Source of the DNA: an uncultured bacterium | Lineage (GTDB): Bacteria; Bacteroidota; Bacteroidia; Bacteroidales; Bacteroidaceae | Reading direction: 5' to 3' | Assembly: GCA_905214625.1 (NCBI GenBank) | Contig: CAJMMQ010000002.1 | Coordinates: forward strand, 101,705 to 165,704 | Length of the DNA stretch: 64,000 nucleotides | Shown: in pieces, positions 35,977 through 44,671 of the stretch | Layout of the letters: every line of letters starts with the position of its first letter | Position numbering within the stretch: the stretch's first letter is position 1 | The notes under the pieces: generated by a model | Told to the model about the DNA's origin: nothing | Databases searched by the model: none | The model's input: the letters and a program-made list of their open reading frames with translations, nothing else | Position numbers and translations under genes: made by a program

Positions 35977-36298
35977 CCAACGAACTAATATATCTGTTAT
36001 ATCCCGGTTGTTACAGTTTAGACTCAGTTCACCCTAAGCCGCCGACAGCAAATTCGGCGGCATGACAAGTGTAATGAAGCCGTTAACTGACTGATTTATA
36101 CAAAAGTACATCGGGTGGGGTATATATAGAAAATGACATTTTGAAGACAAACTTACCTGCTATCTGTTCAAATCTTTGCAAACCGTAAAAGCACAGTCAT
36201 GTGCCTGATTGATTATCTGAGAACCGAACAAAAATCCCGACAGGTATGTCTTAAAGAAACAATGTCCGTATCGCTTAACCGCAATACACCAGAACGAT
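35977..36298 (+). promoter_or_regulatory. long 5' leader of the NusG-like gene
   Basis: About 315 nt separate the expected transcription start from the first gene. The leader contains a stem GCCGCCGA / TCGGCGGC (36038-36045 and 36054-36061, 8-nt loop) and a smaller one around GCACAGTCATGTGC (36189-36202), with no gene. In Bacteroides capsule operons the UpxY antiterminator acts on its own leader; this leader could serve the same purpose here, which is an inference. Confidence 0.5.
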
Positions 36299-37024
36299 AT
36301 GTGCTCGTTGTCTAATGAGAACACCCGACGAGGCGGGAACTCCTCACACACCGGATTTGCCTCCGATGTCTCCCCCGAAACTTATAATTCGGCCAAAGGG
36401 GTGTCCCCCGATAGTGTTCGTAAGCAAGAGTACCCTCCGCCAGAGCACAACGACAAGGATGAGAAAGAAAAGCCGGCATGGTTCCTGATGCGGGCCGCAT
36501 ACGGCCAGGAGAAAAAAGCAAAAGACATACTTGAGGCGGACAACATCGAAGTGTTTCTGCCTGTGACGAGCAAGATGCGCCTCGTGGACGGAAAGCGCAA
36601 ATTTATAACAGAATCCCTTATTCCCAACCTGCTGTTCGTTCACAGCACCGAAAAGACGATGAAAAATTATGTAGGCAGTCCGGCACTGAGTTTTTTTCAT
36701 CACTATTATATCCCAAACAAAGACGACAACGGCTGCCCGATAGGCAAAAACGGCATAAAGCCCCTCATTATTCCCGACGAACAGATGGAAGCCTTCTTAA
36801 AATGGTATGAGACAAAAGACGACAACAAAATGTTCATATCAAACCCTATGGCCAACATAGTCAAAGGCGACAAGGTAAAGATAATTAGCGGAAAATTCAT
36901 GGGATTCAGCGGTTTTGTCTGCCGCGTAAAAAGACAGACAAGGGTCGGAGTGACCATCAATGGCTTTGGCACAATAGTGACTGCATACATACCAAAGGCA
37001 TTTTTATCTAAAGTCACAGAATAA
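36299..37024 (+). CDS. UpxY-like NusG-family transcription antiterminator
   Basis: The 241-residue protein has a NusG N-terminal domain from residue 61 (WFLMRAAYGQEKKAKDILE, FLPVTSKM, IPNLLFVHS) and a KOW domain near 188-206 (VKGDKVKIISGKFMGFSGFV). The first 60 residues are polar, Pro/Glu-rich and probably disordered. It matches specialised NusG paralogues (UpxY) that load on RNA polymerase at the leader of one operon and stop early termination. Such genes usually lead capsule operons together with UpxZ; here no UpxZ follows and the downstream genes are kinases and FHA proteins. The first in-frame ATG after the leader was taken as start. Confidence 0.88.
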   Translation: MCSLSNENTRRGGNSSHTGFASDVSPETYNSAKGVSPDSVRKQEYPPPEHNDKDEKEKPAWFLMRAAYGQEKKAKDILEADNIEVFLPVTSKMRLVDGKRKFITESLIPNLLFVHSTEKTMKNYVGSPALSFFHHYYIPNKDDNGCPIGKNGIKPLIIPDEQMEAFLKWYETKDDNKMFISNPMANIVKGDKVKIISGKFMGFSGFVCRVKRQTRVGVTINGFGTIVTAYIPKAFLSKVTE

Positions 37025-37065
37025 GAAAATAGCAAAAAACATCTACAGAAAAATAAATAAACAAT

Positions 37066-37758
37066 ATGGACATTCTTATCGGTAAATTTGGCAATCAGCC
37101 ATTTAAGCTGACCGAACCAAGCATAAGCCGCGAGCATGCCTTGTTTCATCTTGACGAGGCCACCGGCAAAATGACTCTCAGGGACAACAACTCGACCAAC
37201 GGCACGTGGATAATGGCGGCCAGCGGCAGCTTCAAACGGCTTACAGGCGAGGTTCCCGTAAGCCTTAACACGCTTGTGCGGCTGGGAGCCAAACACACAT
37301 TCAGAATAAAAGACCTCATGGTCAAGCTGCAGCCGGAGCCAGAGACAGTGGACATAAGCGGACTACGCAACATATACGAGACCTACAACCGCAACAAAAT
37401 GTCGCTCGAGGCCAAGACGTCGAACATAATGATGATGAGGATGGCATCGCTCTCGTTAGGAAGTATCTTTGCCATACTGCTCACCATGTTTCTGCCCAAG
37501 GACTTTGCCGGCGACACCACGGCCAGCGCTGCCATAAAGGTGGCGGGCAGCATCATAGCCATAGGTTTCTCGTGGATTATCGTAGACGTTAAGAACAAAA
37601 GCCTGATACGCCGTAAAGACCAGAACGAGCGCTTTTTCAGAAAGAAATACTGCTGCCCCAAGTGCGGCTACCACTTCGGCACAAAACTCTATGAAAACAT
37701 CCTGGCCGAAGGCAAATGCCCCAACAGCAGCTGCAAATGCAAGTTTACGGGAAAATAA
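37066..37758 (+). CDS. FHA domain protein with two membrane helices and a zinc ribbon
   Basis: The 230-residue protein has an N-terminal FHA domain (2-88) with phosphothreonine-binding residues SREH (21-24) and NSTNGT (42-47); the usual early Gly-Arg is Gly-Lys. Two membrane helices (about 125-144 and 155-174) and a C-terminal Cys cluster (C196, C197, C200, C218, C223, C225) that looks like a zinc ribbon follow. Both soluble ends probably face the cytoplasm. It would dock a Thr-phosphorylated partner at the inner membrane. It lies 41 bp after the NusG-like gene. Confidence 0.87.
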   Translation: MDILIGKFGNQPFKLTEPSISREHALFHLDEATGKMTLRDNNSTNGTWIMAASGSFKRLTGEVPVSLNTLVRLGAKHTFRIKDLMVKLQPEPETVDISGLRNIYETYNRNKMSLEAKTSNIMMMRMASLSLGSIFAILLTMFLPKDFAGDTTASAAIKVAGSIIAIGFSWIIVDVKNKSLIRRKDQNERFFRKKYCCPKCGYHFGTKLYENILAEGKCPNSSCKCKFTGK

Positions 37759-37782
37759 AGAAACCATTAAATACATTATATC

Positions 37783-38547
37783 ATGAAACACGCAAGCACC
37801 ATCAAACAGGCTACGCTCCTCCTGCTGATTTTATTTTTAGGTTTAAGCTCATACGCACAGAAAACCTACGTGGTGTCGGTAGGAATAGGAAATTATAAAT
37901 ATCCAGAGGTGGCTCCGCCTCTGCCCTGCTCGGTAGGCGACGCCCGCGCCATGTCGCGCTTCTTCTACAGCTACAACGGCAGCAGCGTGTTCATGCTGCT
38001 CAACGAGAACGCCACACGCGACCACATACTGAGAGTGCTGAAGTCGGAATTTTCAAAATCTACGCCCAACGACGAGATTATATTTGTCTACAGCGGACAC
38101 GGAGTGCAGGGAGGGCTCACCACCTACGAAACCAAAGACGCGGCAAGCCTTATCACCTACAACGAAATTCAGAACATAATGAAATCGGCCAGGGCCCGCC
38201 GCAAGGTAATCATAGCCATGGCCTGCTATTCAGGCGGACTGACGCTGAGGAACAACAGCAACAGGGCACAACGCCGCAGCACGCAGAAGACAAGCGTGAT
38301 GCTCTACACGTCGAGCCGCGCCAACGAGTCGTCGTGGGAGAGCGCCGGCATGACAAACTCATACTTCATAAGCCATGTGCTCGAGGCATTCAGGGGAGCC
38401 GCCGACAAGAACGGCGACAGAAAGATAACGGCCAGAGAGCTGTTCAACTACGTGAACCCAAGAGTGATAAGCGACACCGACGGCAAACAGCATCCACAGA
38501 TGTGGGGAAAATTCGACGACAGCATGGTCGTTGTATATGTCAAATAA
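37783..38547 (+). CDS. exported caspase-fold (C14/metacaspase-like) peptidase with EF-hand-like loop
   Basis: The 254-residue protein has a signal peptide (cleavage near SYA-Q, residue 25). The caspase fold starts VVSVGIGNYKY with the catalytic dyad His106 (VYSGHG) and Cys148 (AMACYSGG). The usual downstream QHPQMWGKFDDS segment is present. Residues 208-219 (D-K-N-G-D-R-K-I-T-A-R-E) fit an EF-hand-type calcium loop, with Asp at 1, Asn at 3, Asp at 5 and Glu at 12. Many metacaspases need calcium. It should be periplasmic or surface-exposed, so it is not a cytoplasmic cell-death effector of the usual kind. Basic residues 156-168 (NNSNRAQRR) may be a self-cleavage loop. Confidence 0.88.
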   Translation: MKHASTIKQATLLLLILFLGLSSYAQKTYVVSVGIGNYKYPEVAPPLPCSVGDARAMSRFFYSYNGSSVFMLLNENATRDHILRVLKSEFSKSTPNDEIIFVYSGHGVQGGLTTYETKDAASLITYNEIQNIMKSARARRKVIIAMACYSGGLTLRNNSNRAQRRSTQKTSVMLYTSSRANESSWESAGMTNSYFISHVLEAFRGAADKNGDRKITARELFNYVNPRVISDTDGKQHPQMWGKFDDSMVVVYVK

Positions 38548-38562
38548 AAAACAAGAGCAACC

Positions 38563-39177
38563 ATGATAATAAAATGCCCTTACTGCGGCCGCCGCTTCGA
38601 GCTTCAGCGACGCCCGCCCAAAACATTCTGCTGTCCCAAATGCTCCTACAAGGTGCCGTTCAGCGTGATATTGGAAGAGCAGCATTCAGAGGAACATAAA
38701 AACACCGACAAAACACAGTCGGCCACGGACAACGCACAAGCACATAGCATGCCCACGTCAGTAAACAGCGGACACAACAACACGGTGGTTGTTGAAGGCC
38801 TCAACGGCAACATGAAAACACAGCTGATACCTGAGCTGCAATCAAACAAGAAAGGCATACTCAGCGTAACCTATCGGGGCATGAGCTTCGGAACGATAAA
38901 ACTTCCCTACGGAAACTACTACAACCTGGGACGCAAAAGCTCTGACAGCAATGCACAGATAAAGATAACACCCGACATAGCAATGAGCCGCATACATGCG
39001 GGAATGAGAACCGTGAAGACACCATCAGGACAGATAGTATATCAAATAACATCTGTAAAAAACGACAATCCGGTTTATGTCAACGGACAGCCTATAGGCA
39101 AGGGAAAGGCATACAATCTGAAACCGGGCGACTCGATAAAGATGGGAGAAACCGTCATGATATTTCAAATGGTGTAA
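38563..39177 (+). CDS. zinc ribbon plus C-terminal FHA domain protein
   Basis: The 204-residue cytoplasmic protein starts with a zinc ribbon (C5, C8, C23/C24, C27: CPYC and CCPKC), then a polar Thr/Ser-rich linker (about 40-75), and ends with an FHA domain (about 100-204). The FHA keeps GRKSSD (123-128) and SRIHA (142-146), but lacks the classical Asn-Gly-Thr at the third loop (DNPVYVNG). It lies 15 bp after the caspase-like gene. It is a likely phospho-dependent adaptor; the zinc ribbon may bind another protein or nucleic acid. Confidence 0.85.
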   Translation: MIIKCPYCGRRFELQRRPPKTFCCPKCSYKVPFSVILEEQHSEEHKNTDKTQSATDNAQAHSMPTSVNSGHNNTVVVEGLNGNMKTQLIPELQSNKKGILSVTYRGMSFGTIKLPYGNYYNLGRKSSDSNAQIKITPDIAMSRIHAGMRTVKTPSGQIVYQITSVKNDNPVYVNGQPIGKGKAYNLKPGDSIKMGETVMIFQMV

Positions 39178-39196
39178 ATCTTGAAGATTATAACTT

Positions 39197-39925
39197 ATGT
39201 CACAAAATAAAACAATAGTTCCCGGAGTCGACTACGACGGCCTCGGAAACAACGAATACGACGAGGAACTGTACGGAAAACTGTACAGCCGCTCGGGCAC
39301 TGACGACAACCGCACCTGCATAGCAGGCTCGCCGGGCATGCTGCAGGCACCTCACCAAGACATGACTGCTGCCGGAGCAAACGCCGCAGGAACAGCAACC
39401 GCGGAACACGGGCCAAGGCACATAGCCATGCAGGAGAGAGTTGTGGTGGGATGCCTGTTCTCAATATCACGCGGACTGCTTGGAGAGATATTCCCGCTGT
39501 ATCTCGGCCGCAACATCATAGGCTATACACCCAACTGCGACGTGTGCCTGAAAGAAAAAACCGTGTCGTCTGAGCACGCAATACTCTACATACGCAAAGA
39601 GGGACAGCAGGCAGACTACAGCATGACAATAACAGACTACAACTCGGAATACGGAACAACAGTGAACGACTGCGACGGAAGATACGAAACCTTGACCGTA
39701 AGGGAAAACGACGTGATAACCATCGGCAGGCACTACAGGCTGATTGTAAAGATATTCAATGCCGAAGCGGCAGGACTTTACGAAGACAATGAGTTTGAAG
39801 AAATGTATGTCCAGCCGGGCACCGGCACGGCCGAAGGAGAAAGCACAGTGCCGCCGGCAGTGTCGAACGACTTCTATACACCCACACGCAACAACGAAGA
39901 ATCTGCAAGGACAGTGATATACTAA
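39197..39925 (+). CDS. FHA domain protein with flanking acidic tails
   Basis: The 242-residue cytoplasmic protein carries an FHA domain at about 84-188: LGRN (103-106), SSEH (124-127) and YNSEYGTTVN (148-157) where the Ser-x-x-Gly-Thr pattern binds phosphothreonine. The N-terminal 75 residues and the C-terminal 45 are acidic and low-complexity, with several Thr that could be kinase targets (SGTDDNRT, YTPTRNN). The kinase gene follows 40 bp downstream. It is probably a kinase substrate or adaptor. Confidence 0.85.
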   Translation: MSQNKTIVPGVDYDGLGNNEYDEELYGKLYSRSGTDDNRTCIAGSPGMLQAPHQDMTAAGANAAGTATAEHGPRHIAMQERVVVGCLFSISRGLLGEIFPLYLGRNIIGYTPNCDVCLKEKTVSSEHAILYIRKEGQQADYSMTITDYNSEYGTTVNDCDGRYETLTVRENDVITIGRHYRLIVKIFNAEAAGLYEDNEFEEMYVQPGTGTAEGESTVPPAVSNDFYTPTRNNEESARTVIY

Positions 39926-39965
39926 AAAATGGTAAGAACCATCACCATATACAATAACAAATATT

Positions 39966-41519
39966 ATGGCAATTATAAAACTACAAGGAGAAAAAGAAAA
40001 AGAACAAGGAATATATTACGAGTTTGACAACTGTTCCACCCCGCTCGGCGAAGGAGGAATGGGAAAAGTTTATCGAGGCCGACGCGTAAACTTATACACA
40101 CACGAAACACGTGACGTGGCTATCAAATTCATGTTTGCAGGACTGCCTCCCAACGTAATCCAAAGAGCCGAAGACGAGGCCAGCATAAGGATTCTGCACG
40201 ACAACTTAGTAGAGATGATGGGCTTTCTCGCCGTCGAGACACGCATGCCCAACGGAGCCTTGTCGGTTCGCTACCACGTTGTAAGCGAGTTGCTTATAGG
40301 CGTGTCGCTCACAGACCTTATCCAAGGAGTGGTGACAGACCAGAACGGAGCCGTGATACCTTACGCCCAGTCGCTATACAAACTATACAACACCGCACCC
40401 GAACAGTTTGCCGTCACAGTAATAAAGAAAGTATTGTCGGGCATCATGGCCCTGCACGACGCCGGATACATACACCGCGACATCGACCCCTCAAACATAA
40501 TGATTACGCGCGACGGAAAAATTAAACTCATCGACTTCGGAATAGCCAAGAAAGTGGACGGACTGAAAACCCACGACCGCAACCTGACCACGGCAGGACA
40601 GTTTATGGGCAAGCCACAATACGCCGCACCCGAACTGATAATCGGCGACCTGAAAAACCAGAACAAGCCGACAGACATTTACGCCGTGGGAGTGCTGCTC
40701 TTTCAGCTCATAGTAGGACATCTGCCATACGAAGGACCGTCGAACATGGTTCTCAACGCTCACCTTAGAAGCAAAATGCCGCTGAAACTGATACAAAACA
40801 GAGGTCTAAGAAACATCGTTGAACATGCCACAGACAAAGACTGCTCAAAACGCTATCAGACGGCAGCCGAATTCAGGGCAGCTCTCGATTCGTTTACCTC
40901 AGGGCGCTCAGGCAACAGTTTCGACATAAAAGAAAAGCTGCCGCTAATTGGAGTAACAGCAGCTGTGATAATAGCAATAATCATAGGTACCGTCATATTC
41001 ACAAAAAGCGATGACGCTTCACCCGAAAAAAACACGGCACAAGTTGAGGCAAACACAGGCAACACAACTTCTGGAGGACATGTTTCAATGGTAAACGTAC
41101 GCAAACAGCTCCTTAACCCAAGCGAAGCAAAGGCCGGATTCGCCAAACTGAAAGAAATGTCTGACAAAGGCAACATCAGAGCGAAATACATCTTGAGCCG
41201 TCTTTACGCCGTATCGTCGGGACCGTTCACCCTTAACGACGAGTTTGTTACAATGCAGGCCAACCTGAAAGGCGAAGTAACACAGAATCCGGCTAAAGCA
41301 CACAATCTGCTTGGCGAGATAATAAAGGCCAAGCCCGACCACTATCAGGCTCTTTATGATCTGGCATGCGACTACTATGAAGGAGAAGCCCTGACCGGAG
41401 GCGAAGCGCGCAACCTGCGCTATGCCAAAGACTTGCTCGACAAGGCTTACAAATATGCTTCAGAGGCAGAAGACCCCGTTTTCATCAACAAGATATCGGC
41501 CCTGCTCAGAAAATACTAA
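39966..41519 (+). CDS. membrane Ser/Thr protein kinase with HRDIDPSN catalytic loop
   Basis: The 517-residue protein has an N-terminal kinase domain (about 20-310), one membrane helix (about 327-347) and a periplasmic helical-repeat domain (about 385-517) that looks Sel1/TPR-like. Kinase motifs: GEGGMG (28-33), VAIK (K54), HRD (170-172), DFG (190-192) and APE (221-223). The catalytic loop reads HRDIDPSN, so the usual Lys after the catalytic Asp is replaced by Asp. The kinase at 60218 has the same change. It lies next to a PP2C phosphatase gene. Expected role: phosphorylates Thr on FHA partners in response to an envelope signal. Confidence 0.9.
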   Translation: MAIIKLQGEKEKEQGIYYEFDNCSTPLGEGGMGKVYRGRRVNLYTHETRDVAIKFMFAGLPPNVIQRAEDEASIRILHDNLVEMMGFLAVETRMPNGALSVRYHVVSELLIGVSLTDLIQGVVTDQNGAVIPYAQSLYKLYNTAPEQFAVTVIKKVLSGIMALHDAGYIHRDIDPSNIMITRDGKIKLIDFGIAKKVDGLKTHDRNLTTAGQFMGKPQYAAPELIIGDLKNQNKPTDIYAVGVLLFQLIVGHLPYEGPSNMVLNAHLRSKMPLKLIQNRGLRNIVEHATDKDCSKRYQTAAEFRAALDSFTSGRSGNSFDIKEKLPLIGVTAAVIIAIIIGTVIFTKSDDASPEKNTAQVEANTGNTTSGGHVSMVNVRKQLLNPSEAKAGFAKLKEMSDKGNIRAKYILSRLYAVSSGPFTLNDEFVTMQANLKGEVTQNPAKAHNLLGEIIKAKPDHYQALYDLACDYYEGEALTGGEARNLRYAKDLLDKAYKYASEAEDPVFINKISALLRKY

Positions 41520-41541
41520 CCACCTATATACTGTTATATTT

Positions 41542-42441
41542 ATGAACGAAGATATCAGCACAACTTCAGCCCACGTTCTTGAAGACATAACACTCTTAGC
41601 CTCTACTGACCTGTGTGAGGCATACGGACGAACAGGCATCGGAGGGCGCAAGGAAAACCAGGACATGTATGGCGGAACACATACGGGCGCAGCAACAATA
41701 CTCACCGTATGCGACGGTATGGGTGGGATGAACGGCGGACAAACCGCATCGCACATTGCCGTAACCGAAATAGTGCAGACACTTGCCGAAACTCCTGAAA
41801 AGAACTTGGGAACCGACGCTATACGCAATGCTGTAGAAACCGCCAACGCAGCTATTTACCGCAGGGCACTAAACACCCCTCCACTGCGCGGAATGGGAAC
41901 AACAGCCACAATTCTTGTCATCACTCCCGAAGCTGCCTACCTGACACATATCGGCGACAGCCGGATATACCAGCTGCGCAAGGGAGCCAAGATTTTCAGG
42001 ACATTTGACCATTCAAAAGTATTCGAAATGGTGGAAAGAAAAATGATGACAGAAGAACAGGCACGGCAATCAAGTTTCTCAAACATCATAACACGCGCAC
42101 TCGGCATACGCCCGCAGGTTGAAATGACGGTAGAGAAAATACCATACAAGAAAGGCGACCGGTTTGTGCTTTGTTGTGACGGCATATGGAACTGCGAACC
42201 GGAGCCTGAAATCATAAAAATGTTCAACGCTGACAAACGGGCTGACACTACACTATACAGACTGACCGAAAGAGTGAACGACATAGGCGTGCAACGAGGA
42301 GGCGACCATGATAACCTGACGGCAATAATCGCCGACATGAAAAAAGACTCAAAATACCAGTTTGGATGCCTGAAAATCATGATGAATGCCCTGTCGAGAC
42401 AGCTGCGGAGCATGAAGTCGGCACGCAGCAGAAAAAAATAA
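41542..42441 (+). CDS. soluble PP2C-family protein phosphatase
   Basis: I start at 41542 (MNEDISTTSAHV); the frame is open further up but overlaps the kinase gene. The 299-residue protein has all metal-binding motifs of PP2C/PPM phosphatases: ENQD (38-41), DGMGG (58-62), GDSR (138-141), DG (213-214) and DN (257-258). The last 35 residues are basic (QLRSMKSARSRKK) and may touch the membrane; there is no membrane helix. It should reverse the phosphorylation made by the adjacent kinase. Kinase and phosphatase genes are 22 bp apart. Confidence 0.92.
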   Translation: MNEDISTTSAHVLEDITLLASTDLCEAYGRTGIGGRKENQDMYGGTHTGAATILTVCDGMGGMNGGQTASHIAVTEIVQTLAETPEKNLGTDAIRNAVETANAAIYRRALNTPPLRGMGTTATILVITPEAAYLTHIGDSRIYQLRKGAKIFRTFDHSKVFEMVERKMMTEEQARQSSFSNIITRALGIRPQVEMTVEKIPYKKGDRFVLCCDGIWNCEPEPEIIKMFNADKRADTTLYRLTERVNDIGVQRGGDHDNLTAIIADMKKDSKYQFGCLKIMMNALSRQLRSMKSARSRKK

Positions 42442-42467
42442 CAACATGATTATTATTACTTGAAGGT

Positions 42468-43091
42468 ATGAAAAGAATATTAGTAGGACGAGGTAACGAC
42501 TGTGACATCGTAATACCCGACGAAAAAGACAACGTAAGCCGCCACCACATGGTGATTACGTTCAGCCTTTTCGGAAAAATGACCATAAGCGACACCAGCA
42601 GCAACGGAACTTTTATAAACGGAAAAAGAATGCTGAAGGGAACATCAATTCCTGTCACGGCTAACGACCGGATAAGGCTCGGAGACAACTGGGACTTTGA
42701 CTGGAAACTGGTGGAAGACCCGTACAAGTATCCACGCAGAAACATTATTTTCATAATATCGCTGTTTGTAATCGCCATGGCCGGCATCATAATATGGCAC
42801 ACATTCAGCAACACGGAACCCACTGACAGCCCTGCTTCAATTGCAGTTCCAAAAAACAGCGCGCAGCAGAACGACGGCAGCTGGAACAAAGACTCAACCC
42901 AAAAAGTGGCTCCGACAGAAATGTCGATACCTGTGAACAACAAGGAAACATCCAAGAAAAACACTACTGCCAATAAAAAACCGGCCGGCAAAAAGGCATA
43001 CAGCAATACGAAAAAGACAAAGAAGGACGAAATCAGAAAACCCGAGGAACGTTCTGCCAACACATCAGGAAACATGCCTGTAATCAACTAA
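42468..43091 (+). CDS. FHA domain protein with one membrane helix and a Lys-rich tail
   Basis: The 207-residue protein begins directly with an FHA domain (2-82), with GRG (7-9), SRHH (24-27) and SSNGTFING (44-52) all intact. A membrane helix (about 92-111) and a low-complexity Lys/Thr/Asn-rich periplasmic tail follow. The FHA domain should face the cytoplasm and bind phosphothreonine. The tail resembles that of the phosphatase at 51637 in composition. It links cytoplasmic phosphorylation to the envelope. Confidence 0.87.
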   Translation: MKRILVGRGNDCDIVIPDEKDNVSRHHMVITFSLFGKMTISDTSSNGTFINGKRMLKGTSIPVTANDRIRLGDNWDFDWKLVEDPYKYPRRNIIFIISLFVIAMAGIIIWHTFSNTEPTDSPASIAVPKNSAQQNDGSWNKDSTQKVAPTEMSIPVNNKETSKKNTTANKKPAGKKAYSNTKKTKKDEIRKPEERSANTSGNMPVIN

Positions 43092-43118
43092 AGGCATTGC
43101 ATCAACGAGAATGAAACA

Positions 43119-44624
43119 ATGAAGAAGTTACTTACTTTGATTTTTATATGCGCTTTGCCCGCAATGGCAATGGCACAAACAGCCGAATGGCTTGTTGCTC
43201 CTCAATATTCAGAAATAAAGTATTTTGGACCTGAGATGTACAAGGTGACAAAGAACGGCAAAGTGGGTGTTATCGGAGCCGACGGAAGAACCATACTTGA
43301 ACCTGAATACGATGCCATAAATCTGTTTTATGAAGGCAGGACGGTCTTCGTAAACCGCACCCCGCAGGGATGGCAGGTAAAGGGACTGCTGACCGAAGAC
43401 GGCACGGTGGTATATACGGAGGGCACATATTATCTTCTGCCTGACTACATGTTTTTTTCGGAAGGACTTCTGCCCGTGCGCGACTCGAACGGCGACTATG
43501 GCTTCCTTGACGAAAAGTGCAAGCCGGCATTCGCCTTCACCGCCGACGAGGTTCACCCTTTCAGCGAGGGATTTGCGGCGGTAGGCTCAGGCGAGACATT
43601 CCACTGGATAAACACCTACGGCGAGCAGATACTCCCGACACTTAAAAACGGAGGCACGCCCTATGGCGGAACAAACTTTTACAACGGCAAGGCTTACTTG
43701 TGGGACGAAGACGGCGTGTTCTTTGTACTGAACGAAAACGGACAGACAGAAAGGACACCTTCGCGCGAACTTGTAGTCGACTATCTTTACCGGACAGACA
43801 CGGGCGAAGGCGGAAATGTAACATACACGACATACAGTCAGGACTACGACAAATACTGGATGCCGGAGGAACGCGACGGACAATGGACATATATCTCAAG
43901 CAGCGGAAAGCTGCTCACACCGTTCCAATACGGCAAGGTGGAATATTTTTCCGACGGCGCGGCTATAGCTGAGCTTGAAGGTAAATACGGCCTGCTGCAC
44001 GTTGTTGAAGAGAAAGCCACATTCTTTACGCGCATACCCAACAGACGGCATATATTCTCGGCCGGAGATGCCTGCACATGCAAGTTCAAGCTCTCTGTTC
44101 CCGACAAGTGGAAGGGAGAGTCGCTCAACGTATCGCTGAAAGACATGGACACAGGCAACCTGCTGTCGCTGAGAAACGCAGGCAACTACAACTACTCGTT
44201 TACATACAGGCCGCGCACGTCTACGTCAACAGAAAAGAAAAGATTTCTCGTAGAGGTGAAAAACTTTGACATCAAAATATGGCAGGGAGAAGAGAGCTTC
44301 ACCTTCACGCCGCTCGTAAAGAAACTTACATCGAGCATACGTGTAAACAATGCCGACGCTAACGCCAGCAACCGCTGCTATGTCACGGCAACGATAAAAA
44401 ACCCCTCGCCCGTAGCCATTACAACAACCGTCACGCTGTCGGGCGGTGGAAAGAACGCCCAGTTTGCCAACAAAACAGTGTCGATTACCATACCGGCATA
44501 CGGAAGCAGGTCGGTAACAAGCTCGTTCCTTGTAAAGAAAGTTGTGCTCGACGGATGGTGCTCGGTAACGACGAGCAACGGCACATCGGCACGCCGCAGC
44601 AACCTGGAGCTGAAACCTTTTTAA
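43119..44624 (+). CDS. WG-repeat exported protein
   Basis: The 501-residue protein has a signal peptide (AMA-Q, about residue 20). Residues 25-300 contain WG/KWG-type repeats (GKVGVIGADGRTILEPEYDAI, NGDYGFLDEKCKPAF, EGKYGLLHVVEE, each split over about 40 residues). The C-terminal 200 residues form beta-rich, Ig-like material (NASNRCYVTATIKNPSPV). It is periplasmic or exposed on the surface. WG repeats are usually found in binding proteins; the ligand is unknown. It starts a five-gene envelope sub-block in the operon. Confidence 0.82.
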   Translation: MKKLLTLIFICALPAMAMAQTAEWLVAPQYSEIKYFGPEMYKVTKNGKVGVIGADGRTILEPEYDAINLFYEGRTVFVNRTPQGWQVKGLLTEDGTVVYTEGTYYLLPDYMFFSEGLLPVRDSNGDYGFLDEKCKPAFAFTADEVHPFSEGFAAVGSGETFHWINTYGEQILPTLKNGGTPYGGTNFYNGKAYLWDEDGVFFVLNENGQTERTPSRELVVDYLYRTDTGEGGNVTYTTYSQDYDKYWMPEERDGQWTYISSSGKLLTPFQYGKVEYFSDGAAIAELEGKYGLLHVVEEKATFFTRIPNRRHIFSAGDACTCKFKLSVPDKWKGESLNVSLKDMDTGNLLSLRNAGNYNYSFTYRPRTSTSTEKKRFLVEVKNFDIKIWQGEESFTFTPLVKKLTSSIRVNNADANASNRCYVTATIKNPSPVAITTTVTLSGGGKNAQFANKTVSITIPAYGSRSVTSSFLVKKVVLDGWCSVTTSNGTSARRSNLELKPF

Positions 44625-44671
44625 TTGCCGCAACAATTTCAAAAACATAGTATTAACAAAATCAACATTGT

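Noticed and set aside
36299..37024. Capsule (CPS) locus leader
   Set aside because: The NusG paralogue is UpxY-like, but no UpxZ, glycosyltransferase, flippase or polymerase gene follows it.
37783..38547. Cytoplasmic caspase abortive-infection effector
   Set aside because: The protein has a clear signal peptide, so it acts outside the cytoplasm; no NLR, TIR or similar sensor gene is fused or adjacent.
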